Shown: piece after piece, positions 26,281 through 34,866 of the stretch
Layout: each line of letters opens with the position of its first letter
How positions within the stretch are numbered: the first letter of the stretch is position 1
NCBI GenBank assembly: GCA_963598415.1
Contig: CAVBUH010000047.1
Span: 124,001 to 188,000, forward strand
Direction: 5' to 3'
Origin: Colimorpha_A sp900556615
Lineage (GTDB): Bacteria; Bacillota; Clostridia; Oscillospirales; CAG-272
Length of the DNA: 64,000 nucleotides
Program-made: the position numbers and the translations under genes
The notes under the pieces: generated by a model
Told to the model about the DNA's origin: nothing
The model's input: the letters and a program-made list of their open reading frames with translations, nothing else
Database searches by the model: none

Positions 26281-27900
26281 ATGGATAACAGCTTATCGCA
26301 ATATTTAAACGGGAGCATGCCGGGTGAAGGTATCCTCACCGAGCTGTACACGGGAACTTTAATGTCGGAAAACAGCACTGACTATATCATTCCCGACTAC
26401 GTTTCAGATGCGGATAAAATTCTTCTTTGTACAGCAATTCCGAAAATTGAGGGAAAATTTATAAACGGCAATACGGTTGAATTGGAAGGAACGGTATACT
26501 TTTATCTGCTTCTTTCCACAGAAGGAAACACGCTTTCAAGCCTTATTTATTCAGAACCGTTTGAAGCAAAAACCGTAGTGAATGAAATTACCGACGAGTG
26601 TTTTGTCAGTCTCATGCCGGTCATGGAATACACGAACGCCCGTCTTGTAAATCCGCGCAAGGTAAATCTGCGCTATCAGGTAAATATCGGAATGCGTGTA
26701 TTCTGCGTCATGACACTTGAACCCGAAATCAGCGGAACAATGACGATTGAAGACGACATGAATCTTCAGCGCCGTTGCCATGTCCTGCGCACCGCCGAGA
26801 CAGCTTCTGCAGAAGAAAAAAACATTCAGGTCAGCCAGGATATCGAGCTTGACAGCAGCTATCCGCAGGCAGAGGAAATCATCCTCTGCAAAGTAAGACT
26901 CCAGCCGAATGAAATACGAACGCAGGATAATCAAACAGATATCAGAACCGACGCTTTGGTTAATTGCATTTATCGCACCGACGAAGGCAACTATTTCTGC
27001 GTAGACAAAAAATTTACGCTCGATAAAAATATAAACGGAACAGGAGAGACCGCCTGCGAATGGATGGCAAGAGCCGTTCCCGGACCGGTAACCGCTAAAA
27101 TTTCGGCCAACAGTTATGGAGAAATGAAGATAATCGAGCTTGATTTCACCTATGATCTTGAGCTTACCGGAATGAAGAATCGGGAAATGGAAGCGGTATG
27201 CGACATGTATTCCACAGAATTTGAATGTGATTCAAGCTTCATTGAAAAAAATATCACCGTGTTCAGAAGATGCTTTGTCAGCAATTTGTCGGTAAATGCA
27301 AGCGCCCCCCGCGCCGATATAAATGCCGAAAAAGTCAAATCCGTATTTTCCGGTGCGGTCAATATAAAAAAAGCAACCGCACAGTATAATAAAGATAAAA
27401 ACAAACTCGTTACCGAGGGAACCGCCGAAATTCTTCTTGTCTGCGAAAATAATGTTCTTGTTGAAAACGAAGAACTGTTCAGTGCAGCAGCGTTTGAATA
27501 CCCCTTCAAATGCGAGACTGACGCCCCTGATGATCTCACTTCAGCCGAATTTATTGTTGAATGTACCGTAGGAGATACCAGATTCCGCGCGGATTCTCAG
27601 AATATATATTCCGACTTTGAGGTTTCAATAAAGGTTCTCGCCCTTGATTCAGAGAAGGTAAAATACATTTCCGCTGTAAAGCTGAATAAAGACGCTCCCG
27701 TCTTGCATAGCATGGCTCCGATCACCCTCAGTTATCCTTCCGGCAATGAAACTCTTTGGGATATCGCAAAATATTATAAGATTACAAGGGAGAGCATAAT
27801 GGCGTCAAACGGAATGTCAAGCGACGACATCAGCAAAAAAAAGGTATTGCTCATTCCCCGCCCGTCTCTGAAAAAACCGTTATTTTCAAAAGTAATTTAA
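26281..27900 (+). CDS. SipL-like spore morphogenesis protein (DUF3794 repeats plus LysM)
   Basis: A 539-residue protein with three DUF3794-type segments (about 40-130, 175-270, 315-450; e.g. ADKILLCTAIPKIEGKFING) and a C-terminal LysM domain (about 480-527: GNETLWDIAKYYKITRESIM). This is the arrangement of SipL, which recruits the ATPase SpoIVA to the forespore in Clostridioides. No signal peptide is present, as expected for a mother-cell cytosolic coat factor. ATG 26281 with GAGG nine bases upstream is preferred to ATG 26263. It lies directly after sigK and is probably in its regulon. Confidence 0.82.
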   Translation: MDNSLSQYLNGSMPGEGILTELYTGTLMSENSTDYIIPDYVSDADKILLCTAIPKIEGKFINGNTVELEGTVYFYLLLSTEGNTLSSLIYSEPFEAKTVVNEITDECFVSLMPVMEYTNARLVNPRKVNLRYQVNIGMRVFCVMTLEPEISGTMTIEDDMNLQRRCHVLRTAETASAEEKNIQVSQDIELDSSYPQAEEIILCKVRLQPNEIRTQDNQTDIRTDALVNCIYRTDEGNYFCVDKKFTLDKNINGTGETACEWMARAVPGPVTAKISANSYGEMKIIELDFTYDLELTGMKNREMEAVCDMYSTEFECDSSFIEKNITVFRRCFVSNLSVNASAPRADINAEKVKSVFSGAVNIKKATAQYNKDKNKLVTEGTAEILLVCENNVLVENEELFSAAAFEYPFKCETDAPDDLTSAEFIVECTVGDTRFRADSQNIYSDFEVSIKVLALDSEKVKYISAVKLNKDAPVLHSMAPITLSYPSGNETLWDIAKYYKITRESIMASNGMSSDDISKKKVLLIPRPSLKKPLFSKVI

Positions 27901-27992
27901 CTCTGCTAACTGCCACGTCATACGATAATACGGACAAAATACGGACAAAATACGGTCAGGAAAACGTCTTTATCATAACCCAATCAATTATC

Positions 27993-28171
27993 TTAAGGCA
28001 GTACCTCACAATGATTGTTGTGCAGTTGCGCCGCCAGATTTTTCGTCAGACAATACCAATTGAGAAGGCAAGAGCGACTCCTCTGCCGACGAAATTGGTG
28101 AAGTATGACGGAAAAGATGCAAGCAAATCGCAACAAAGGCGTTAGCTGTGCATTGTGCGGTATTGCTTTAA
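27993..28171 (+). repeat. R1 repeat, copy 6 (near-consensus)
   Basis: TTAAGGCAGTACCTCACAAT at the left, CGCCAGATTTTTCGTCAGAC and CTCCTCTGCCGACGAAATTG inside, GTGCGGTATTGCTTTAA at the right. It is one of the best-preserved copies, about 90 bases after the sipL-like gene. Confidence 0.9.
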
Positions 28172-28225
28172 GGCAGCACCGCACGATTCAAGGCACAAGC
28201 CATGATTTGTGCGGTGCTGCCTTAA
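28168..28225 (+). repeat. R1 deletion derivative sharing a TTAA with copy 6
   Basis: A 58-bp unit made only of R1 ends: TTAAGGCAGCACCGCACGAT, then CAAGCCATGATTTGTGCGG and TGCTGCCTTAA. Its left TTAA is the right TTAA of copy 6, so the two elements are joined with one shared target. Confidence 0.75.
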
Positions 28226-28357
28226 ATATGTCTTCAATCCAAAGCGCCGCTATAATACCGAGGCATAAAAAACTAAATCCGACACTTCGAAATCATTTTT
28301 TCATCTTTCCTGGCAGCTATACAGACAAATAGCATTTGCGCATACGCATAAATAGAA
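28226..28357. other. Spacer between repeats
   Basis: No gene or signal recognised. Confidence 0.3.
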
Positions 28358-28442
28358 AGGGCATCTCTAAAAATGCAATGTTCATAGGCGGCAAAGAGAT
28401 TTTTCGTCAGTCAAAACAAAAATTCCGCAGACAGCGGCCTTA
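28358..28442 (+). repeat. R2 repeat, left half
   Basis: GGGCATCTCTAAAAATGCAA, TGTTCATAGGCGGCAAAGAG and ATTTTTCGTCAGTCAAAACA match the R2 left half. It stops after the CCGCAGACAGCG motif. Confidence 0.75.
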
Positions 28443-28658
28443 AAAAACCGATTCCTTAATATGCACGGAGATTTATTATGGCGTCGTTATCAGATTGACA
28501 CGAAAAAATTCGCTTTTTTGTGTCCCGATTCCAATATTTACACAATGTTAATAATTATCGCTGAGACAAGTGGTAAAATATATAATGGGATTTTTTAAAA
28601 ATTTCTAATAAAAATACGGGTTATTCCAAAGATCCGTACATCAGGATATCATGAATTT

Positions 28659-29168
28659 ATGAGAAAACATATTGAAATAGGAAAAATAACAAGACCGCAC
28701 GGAATCAACGGCGCCGTTAAGGTTGAGCCATGGTGCGATTCCCCTTCCGTTCTTGCAAACCTTAAAAGAATTTTTACAGCCAATGAAAACAGCTTTACTG
28801 AAATAAAAATCATGAAATCATCGATTCAAAAGGACCGTGTTATCCTTTCTCTTGACGGCATTGATACCCCGGAAGCCGCGGAACGACTTCGCAGCATTAT
28901 CATTTATGCCGACAGAGATGATATTCCGGTCAGAGATGGAGCTTTTCTCATCGACGATCTTAAGGGGCTGCCCGTTATTGACATACACAGCGGAACGCTT
29001 TACGGGAAACTGAACGATGTTCTTCAGGGCGCGGCAGGCGACCTATACGAGGTTTCAACGGAAAAAGGCGAGGTTCTCATTCCGGCTGTAAAGGAATTCA
29101 TTAAAAATATTGAGATAGAAAAGGGCATATATATTGCTCCGATCAAAGGAATGTTCGATGAGAATTGA
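28659..29168 (+). CDS. rimM: Ribosome maturation factor RimM
   Basis: A 169-residue 16S rRNA processing factor that binds S19 during 30S assembly. The N-terminal domain begins EIGKITRPHGINGAVKVEPW (5-24), and the PRC-barrel C-terminal domain includes LIDDLKGLPVID and LIPAVKEFIKNIEIEKGIYI. The start has no direct ribosome binding site. Instead AGGA serves an ATG at 28651 that opens a three-codon frame (M-N-L) whose TGA overlaps the rimM ATG, so coupled initiation is likely. It overlaps trmD by 11 bases. rpsP, the usual upstream neighbour, is absent. Confidence 0.93.
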   Translation: MRKHIEIGKITRPHGINGAVKVEPWCDSPSVLANLKRIFTANENSFTEIKIMKSSIQKDRVILSLDGIDTPEAAERLRSIIIYADRDDIPVRDGAFLIDDLKGLPVIDIHSGTLYGKLNDVLQGAAGDLYEVSTEKGEVLIPAVKEFIKNIEIEKGIYIAPIKGMFDEN

Positions 29169-29835
29169 TATTCTTACGTTGTTTCCCGATATGGTGGAAG
29201 CGGTTCTCGGTGAAAGCATTATAGGAAGGGCCGCTGCCGCCGGTATTCTTGACATACGGGTTCACAATATCCGCAGCTATTCCGAGGACAAGCACCGCAG
29301 AGTAGACGACACTCCGTACGGCGGCGGCATGGGCATGCTCCTTGCCGCACCGCCTATATATAATTGCTTCAGAGCGATTACCGCGGATTCCGCAAAAAAA
29401 AAGCCGCATACTGTTTATATGTCTCCTCAAGGTAAAGTGCTTACACAAAAAAAAGCCGAATCGCTGGCTTCTCTTGACAGACTCATTATCCTTTGCGGAC
29501 ATTATGAGGGTATTGACGAGCGTATCATCGAAGAAATCGTTGATGAGGAAATATCGGTCGGAGACTATGTCCTGACAGGCGGAGAGCTTCCTGCCTGCAT
29601 TCTTACAGACTGCGTGGCAAGGCTTGTCGAAGGCGTGCTCTCCGACAGCGAATGTCATAAAATCGAAAGTATTTCATGCGGCATGCTTGAATATCCACAG
29701 TATACCCGTCCGCCCGAATTCAGAGGCAAAAAGGTTCCGGCCGTACTTACCGGCGGGAATCACGCTGAAATCGATAAATGGAGATATGAGGAGGCACTGA
29801 AACGCACACTGAAAAAACGTCCGGATTTGCTGTAA
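29158..29835 (+). CDS. trmD: tRNA (guanine-37-N1)-methyltransferase TrmD
   Basis: A 225-residue SPOUT methyltransferase that makes m1G37. It starts MRIDILTLFPDMVEAVLGES. DTPYGGGMGM (55-64) and the trefoil-knot SAM site (LIILCGHYEGIDERI, then ISVGDYVLTGGELPA) are intact. The ribosome binding site is AAAGGA eight bases before ATG 29158. It overlaps the 3' end of rimM. The 3' end contains AAAAAA (29812-29817) and GAGGAGG (29788-29794), both relevant to how the next gene, murJ, is translated. Confidence 0.97.
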   Translation: MRIDILTLFPDMVEAVLGESIIGRAAAAGILDIRVHNIRSYSEDKHRRVDDTPYGGGMGMLLAAPPIYNCFRAITADSAKKKPHTVYMSPQGKVLTQKKAESLASLDRLIILCGHYEGIDERIIEEIVDEEISVGDYVLTGGELPACILTDCVARLVEGVLSDSECHKIESISCGMLEYPQYTRPPEFRGKKVPAVLTGGNHAEIDKWRYEEALKRTLKKRPDLL

Positions 29836-31328
29836 AGCCGTCCGAAAATATTGACCTTTTCTATGCCGCCGTACTGGTTGCCATAACGGCAATAGCAAAG
29901 CTGATTGGAATGATTCGTTCCTCCGTGCTTGCTTCTTTTTGCGGTGCCGGAGAGCTTGCTTCCGTTTTTGCCTCGGTAAACAGAACAACGATGTCGTTTT
30001 TCGATCTGTTCATAGGCTCCGCAATATCCGGCTGTTTTATCCCCTCTCTCGCCTCCCGAAGCAGGAAGCGCGAAAGCTTTGTATCTGCTTTTTTTATTAC
30101 CGTTGTCATCGCCTCAACAACCGTTGCTTTATTCGGAAGTGTTTTTTCAAATCAACTTGCGGAAATCATCTCACCGGGACTTTCTTCGGAAATGAAAACG
30201 GTAACCGCCGAACTGCTTCGGATTTTTTTGCCGTCGGTCGTTGCGGCGGGAGGTGCTTATGTTCTCACCGCTCTGTGCCAAACCGGAAAACACCGGCTTT
30301 TACCGGCGGCAATCAGCGTAATGTCAAATGTCTTTATCATCATATGTCTTTTGGTCATCGGAAAAATTGACAGCACGGAAAAGCTGAAGCTTCTATCCGC
30401 AGTTTTCGTTTTTTCGTGGATTATACAGCTTTTTTTCTGCGCAATTCCGTTTTTCCCTCATCTAAAAATAAGTTTTAAGCCTGATTTTAAGAGTATTGGA
30501 GCGGTATTGAAAAAATTCCCATCTTCACTTGCGGCGTCATGGCTCCTTCCCTTTTCAATATCGGTCACACTGCTTTTCTCCTCTGCATCGGCTACAAACG
30601 GCAGCGCGCTTTTTGATTATGCTTCCGTTATTTTTTCTGCCGTTATCGGAATTCTGGTCTCGGCAATCGGCGGATATGCCTTTCCTGTACTTGCGGACTC
30701 ATATCATAGCAAAACAGATTTTATAAGGAAATCAAAGCATTGCATAAAAACAGCCTTCGCCGTCTCCCTTCCGATATCGATTCTTTTATCGCTTCTTTCA
30801 AAAGAAATTGTCTCGGTTTTATATCTGAGAGGAAGCTTTGAAGCTTCCGACGCGACCGCAGTATCGGAAATACTTTCGATCTTGTCCATGTCAATTCCCT
30901 TTTGCATTATAAATGAAACCCTCAGAAGAATTTTCGAAGCGGCAGGAAAAAACAAATATGCCGCTCTTTCCGCCATAGTGGGTATCGTATCGACGCTTAC
31001 CGCGCAGATATTGGCTTATTATTCAGATGCGGGACTTGCCGGAATCGCCTCAGCCCTTACGGTAGGACAGCTTTTCGCCTCCGCCTTCGGGCTTGTCACT
31101 GCCTCAGTATGGCTCCCCGAAACGGAAACGCTTCCGCATATCGAAAATATATTGCTCGGTTCCGCAGTATCCGCTGTAGCTTCGGGATTGATTTATAACC
31201 TGATCTCGCCTTATCTTAATAAGAATATTCCGGAAACAATATTATGTATTACAGCGATATCCCTATCAGCATTCGCCTCCTATCTGCCCTTTATAAAAAA
31301 TAAAAGAAAGGAAAGAATCAGAGAATGA
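29802..31328 (+). CDS. murJ: Lipid II flippase MurJ, start codon non-standard or uncertain
   Basis: A MurJ/MviN-type polytopic membrane protein that moves lipid II outward. The first standard start, ATG 29910, would cut the first helix in half. The open frame continues upstream and encodes IDLFYAAVLVAITAIAKLIG followed by MIRSSVLASF, the typical MurJ opening. No ATG, GTG or TTG exists upstream in frame. GAGGAGG (29788-29794) is placed seven bases before an in-frame ACG (29802), and a -1 slip on AAAAAA in trmD would also enter this frame. The rest (about 13 helices; YVLTALCQTGKH, LRRIFEAAGKNKYA) is intact. It overlaps the next gene by four bases (ATGA). Confidence 0.82.
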   Translation, partial: THTEKTSGFAVKPSENIDLFYAAVLVAITAIAKLIGMIRSSVLASFCGAGELASVFASVNRTTMSFFDLFIGSAISGCFIPSLASRSRKRESFVSAFFITVVIASTTVALFGSVFSNQLAEIISPGLSSEMKTVTAELLRIFLPSVVAAGGAYVLTALCQTGKHRLLPAAISVMSNVFIIICLLVIGKIDSTEKLKLLSAVFVFSWIIQLFFCAIPFFPHLKISFKPDFKSIGAVLKKFPSSLAASWLLPFSISVTLLFSSASATNGSALFDYASVIFSAVIGILVSAIGGYAFPVLADSYHSKTDFIRKSKHCIKTAFAVSLPISILLSLLSKEIVSVLYLRGSFEASDATAVSEILSILSMSIPFCIINETLRRIFEAAGKNKYAALSAIVGIVSTLTAQILAYYSDAGLAGIASALTVGQLFASAFGLVTASVWLPETETLPHIENILLGSAVSAVASGLIYNLISPYLNKNIPETILCITAISLSAFASYLPFIKNKRKERIRE

Positions 31329-33268
31329 ACGAAAAAAAACGTCCGTCGGTCGTGGCTGAAATATTCAAAAAAAGTCTGATTGTTTCGGCTTTGATACGTT
31401 TTTCGGACTTTATAAGCGAACAATTCTCAGAAAGCTTTTTCGGGTATCTGCTCTGCGGCAATTACCGCAGGGAGAGCGGAAGCATTACAGAGCTTATCTC
31501 TGAGAGGCTGCGCTTGAAACAAAGAATCTCCATTCCGTTTAAACGCTTTATGGCAAAAGCCTTTGAAAAAAGCTTTATCCTCGGAAAGCTGAACCGGCTT
31601 CTGCATCAAATTCCGGATTTACAGATAAAAGCTGTGGGAGCATTCACTTTTTCTTTCGGACTCTATATTTCGATCTCGTATTTGATACGGCGCTTTGCAA
31701 TGAATCTTCCGGAAGCCGTTTTTTCAGAGCTATATCTCGGAATAGTCTGTGTCGCAATAGGCGGAGCAATGAGTTCTTCGTCAAAGAAAATCTCATCTGC
31801 GATTTGTGAAAGTAAAATCCTCTCGTTTCTCCTTTTCTCCGTTCTCGGAATAAAAAAAGAAGCTTTCCGCGGTTCTCACCGAATATACGGCCGAAACGAT
31901 GCGGCATTTTTACTCGGTATCGCTATCGGCGCGCTTTCCGCATTTGTTTCACCGTTCATAATCGTATGCGGCCTTTTTTTACTTATTCTTGCCTATGCCA
32001 TTCTTACTGTTCCGGAATGCGGCGTGATTTGCATTATTCTCGCATTGCCTTTTCTCAGAACAATATACATCGCAATACTGTGCGCCTATGTCACTGCATG
32101 CTGGCTTCTTAAGCTTATGCGCGGTAAGAGAACGCTGGCAACAAATTCTCTTGATATCTCGGTGCTTGCCTTTATGACAGTCATTTTTTTCGGAGGCGTA
32201 ATTTCCGTCACTCCCGCCGAAAGCATGAGAACGGCGCTGCTCTATATCTGTCTAATGTCGGGATATTTTCTCGCCGTCAACCTCATAAGGACCTCTGAAT
32301 GGTTTTATCGCTGTGTGAAGGCGCTTATTTTCTCGCTCGCCGTCACAACCTCAATCGGCGTAATCGAATACGCCTTAGGACTCTCCCCCTTCAAATGGCT
32401 GGACACCTCGCTGTTCTCCTATATTCCGGGAAGAGCCGTTTCCCTCTTCGGAAATCCGAATGTCCTTGCGGAATTTATCATACTTACGCTTCCCTTTCTT
32501 CTTGTATTCCGCGCGGCTTCAGGCAAGGGAGATGCCGCTTTCGGTTTATCTCTCCTCTCTGTTATCGCCATTCTTTGCCTTATCTTCACATGGTCCCGCG
32601 GAGGATGGCTTGCAGCGATAGCAGGAGGCATAATATTGCTTATGCTCTACAGCAAAAAAAATGTCGGATTTCTGATAGCATCCTTAGTCATCATACCTGC
32701 CGTTCCGGCATTTCTCCCCTCGTCCGTATCTGAACGTTTTCTCAGCTCCTTCAGTATTTCCGATTCCTCTATCTCCTATCGAACGGGAATCTGGAACGGT
32801 GTCGACAGACTGCTTTCTGAATGCTTTGCCGGTGGAATCGGTATCGGAGAAAGCGCCTTTCGGAGAATTTATCCCCTCTTTTCTCTCAGCACAATCGAGG
32901 AAGCACCGCACACCCACAATCTTTATACACAAATTATGGTCTCGGTCGGAATCACAGGACTTGCGGTTTTCATTGCCGTCATGCTGATTTTCCTGCGTCA
33001 CTTCGCTTCCTACTATTCTTCGGGAAAATATGATGAAAAACGCCTGCGATTGTCTTCGGCTGCCGGATTTACGGGAATCTGTGCAATTCTCATTCACGGT
33101 TTTACCGATTATGTGTGGTATAACAATCGGATTTTCCTTCTCTTCTGGCTTATACTCGGGCTGACCTCCGCCGCCATAAGAACGGGTGTAAGAGAAAGAG
33201 TGTACAGAGAACCGGAGGGTATTTCCCTTGATCTCGATATCAAAAAGCTCTCCCGTCCCAAAATATAA
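31325..33268 (+). CDS. O-antigen ligase/polymerase-like membrane protein
   Basis: A 647-residue polytopic protein of the O-antigen ligase (Wzy_C/WaaL) group. After a cytoplasmic N-terminus of about 100 residues there are about 12 helices. The family signature is a large outer loop with Arg/His motifs (FTWSRGGWLAAIAGG and APHTHNLYTQIMVSVGITGL). Such enzymes transfer or polymerise undecaprenyl-linked glycans; in Gram-positives they attach teichuronic-type or capsular chains. Coupling to murJ by ATGA overlap suggests an envelope polysaccharide role. The long charged N-terminus is unusual. Confidence 0.82.
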   Translation: MNEKKRPSVVAEIFKKSLIVSALIRFSDFISEQFSESFFGYLLCGNYRRESGSITELISERLRLKQRISIPFKRFMAKAFEKSFILGKLNRLLHQIPDLQIKAVGAFTFSFGLYISISYLIRRFAMNLPEAVFSELYLGIVCVAIGGAMSSSSKKISSAICESKILSFLLFSVLGIKKEAFRGSHRIYGRNDAAFLLGIAIGALSAFVSPFIIVCGLFLLILAYAILTVPECGVICIILALPFLRTIYIAILCAYVTACWLLKLMRGKRTLATNSLDISVLAFMTVIFFGGVISVTPAESMRTALLYICLMSGYFLAVNLIRTSEWFYRCVKALIFSLAVTTSIGVIEYALGLSPFKWLDTSLFSYIPGRAVSLFGNPNVLAEFIILTLPFLLVFRAASGKGDAAFGLSLLSVIAILCLIFTWSRGGWLAAIAGGIILLMLYSKKNVGFLIASLVIIPAVPAFLPSSVSERFLSSFSISDSSISYRTGIWNGVDRLLSECFAGGIGIGESAFRRIYPLFSLSTIEEAPHTHNLYTQIMVSVGITGLAVFIAVMLIFLRHFASYYSSGKYDEKRLRLSSAAGFTGICAILIHGFTDYVWYNNRIFLLFWLILGLTSAAIRTGVRERVYREPEGISLDLDIKKLSRPKI

Positions 33269-33292
33269 CCTTAACAGGATTTCAGGAAAGGT

Positions 33293-33814
33293 ATGGCGCA
33301 CATTATGAACAATAATCCATCCGAAAAAAAGAAATATGTTTTCAATTTTATAGATGTAATACTTATCATTCTTATTCTCGCCGCAGCTTCCGCTCTCGTA
33401 TATTTTCTCAGGGAAAGAAAAATCGTAATATCAGATAAAGGAGAGACAACGGAAATAATCTATAAGCTGGAAGTATCTCCGATGAGAGAGGAATTCCGAA
33501 ATCTGGTGGAAATCGGAGATACTGTGACAGACTGTACTTATTTGTTATCCATCGGAGAGATAACCGATGTTGCATACTCCCCCTGCATTTATACCGGATT
33601 CAACAAAGAGCTTGGCGAAACCGTTAAAAGTACTTATCCGGGAAAAATAACCATGACTGTTACAATCAAAGCAGAAGCCAGAATTACCGATACAGGCTAT
33701 ACGGTAAACGGCAAAGAGCTTATTCTCGACGAAATGATCAGTTTTCGTGTGCCGGGTTATACCGGAAACGGAAAATGCGTATCGATTACCGTATCCGATA
33801 ACGGGAATCAATAA
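33293..33814 (+). CDS. DUF4330-like membrane protein A
   Basis: A 173-residue protein with an N-terminal helix (FIDVILIILILAAASALVYF, residues 18-37) followed by an extracellular beta-rich domain. The opening FNFIDVILIILIL and the YPGKITMTVTIKAEARITDTG block fit DUF4330 proteins, whose function is unknown. ATG 33293 is kept (AGGAAAGG just upstream), although ATG 33305 is possible. It follows the ligase by 24 bases and is paralogous to the next gene. Confidence 0.75.
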   Translation: MAHIMNNNPSEKKKYVFNFIDVILIILILAAASALVYFLRERKIVISDKGETTEIIYKLEVSPMREEFRNLVEIGDTVTDCTYLLSIGEITDVAYSPCIYTGFNKELGETVKSTYPGKITMTVTIKAEARITDTGYTVNGKELILDEMISFRVPGYTGNGKCVSITVSDNGNQ

Positions 33815-33841
33815 AGTCTCCCCCGGAAAGGAAAGATAAAA

Positions 33842-34330
33842 ATGAACCAAAAAGCTGGAAAAAACAGGCGCACACGTTTTTCAATAATCGATTTTGTCAT
33901 AATTCTTATGCTCCTTGCATGCATAGTCGGAGCTGTCATGCGTTACAATATAGCGGAAAGCCTCTTCTCCAAAACGGTTACCCAAGAAATGACGGTAAAT
34001 TTTATTGCAGAAGCCCTTACGGAAAACAAAGCTTCCGCTTTTAACGAAAACGCGGTATTTTATTCAGGAAACGATTCCTTCGGTAAGCTTATATCTGTAA
34101 ATTCCTCCCCTGCAATCGGTTATTATGAAAATGCAGAGGGAATATACACGGAATATGAAAAAGAAGGGCTTTATGATATCTCTGGAAGCTTTGTCTGCGA
34201 ATTGGTTCGCTCTGACAGCGGATATTTACTCAATGGAAAAACCTATATTGCTCCCGGCTCTGTCTTTACCCTGAAATCCGGCGGAGCTGCCGTTTCTGTT
34301 TTGATTACGGCGCTTGAACCCGCGGAATGA
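33842..34330 (+). CDS. DUF4330-like membrane protein B
   Basis: A 162-residue paralogue of the preceding gene: basic start, IIDFVIILMLLACIVGAVMR as membrane helix (15-34), then a beta-rich outer domain with YLLNGKTYIAPGSVFTLKSG near the end. The ribosome binding site GAAAGG lies upstream of ATG 33842. It ends the murJ-ligase operon before a promoter at 34405. The pair may form a membrane complex with the ligase; that is inference from gene order. Confidence 0.72.
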   Translation: MNQKAGKNRRTRFSIIDFVIILMLLACIVGAVMRYNIAESLFSKTVTQEMTVNFIAEALTENKASAFNENAVFYSGNDSFGKLISVNSSPAIGYYENAEGIYTEYEKEGLYDISGSFVCELVRSDSGYLLNGKTYIAPGSVFTLKSGGAAVSVLITALEPAE

Positions 34331-34404
34331 CGGTCTAAATTTTACATTTAAGCCCTGATATTTCAGCGTACTCTGATTGAAAGATAAAAATATTCTAAAA
34401 ACAC

Positions 34405-34433
34405 TTGATTTTATAAAAGAAATTTGCTATAAT
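34405..34433 (+). promoter_or_regulatory. Promoter of the HPr gene
   Basis: TTGATT (34405-34410) and TATAAT (34428-34433) with a 17-base spacer, 45 bases upstream of ATG. Confidence 0.8.
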
Positions 34434-34477
34434 AGAATATGTAATGTAAACAATATTTTACGACAGGAGTTAAAATA

Positions 34478-34741
34478 ATGATTTCACGCGATGTAACAAT
34501 ACAAAATAACGTCGGTCTTCATGCAAGACCTGCTACCTTCTTTATCCAGAAGGCTAACTCCTATAAATCATCTATATGGGTGGAAAAGGGCGATCGGCGC
34601 GTAAATGCGAAGTCTTTACTTGGCGTCCTTTCGCTCGGAATCGTCAAAGGAATGACGGTAACGCTTATTGCCGACGGCGCTGACGAAGCTGAGGCACTTG
34701 AGGGACTTTCCGAGCTCATCGCAACCGGCTTTGAGGACTGA
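34478..34741 (+). CDS. ptsH: Phosphocarrier protein HPr
   Basis: An 87-residue HPr. The phosphorylation site His15 lies in GLHARPATFF, and the HPr-kinase site Ser46 in NAKSLLGVLSLG. Both sites being present points to a Firmicutes HPr active in sugar transport and in carbon catabolite control; a Crh-type protein would lack His15. It is monocistronic: its own promoter (34405) and a strong terminator (34763) flank it. No PTS enzyme I gene is nearby. Confidence 0.93.
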   Translation: MISRDVTIQNNVGLHARPATFFIQKANSYKSSIWVEKGDRRVNAKSLLGVLSLGIVKGMTVTLIADGADEAEALEGLSELIATGFED

Positions 34742-34762
34742 ACAGCATAACCGTAATAGAAC

Positions 34763-34807
34763 AAAGCGGGCAGACAATTCCTCGTCAGAAGGAGTCTGCC
34801 CGCTTTT
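34763..34807 (+). terminator. Terminator of the HPr gene
   Basis: AAAGCGGGCAGAC and TCTGCCCGCTTTT form a 12-13 bp stem with a T-run end. Confidence 0.9.
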
Positions 34808-34866
34808 CGATAAGCCGGTTCATGCCTGCAGCAGAAAATCAGCGACGATTTGTGGGGAATAGAAAA

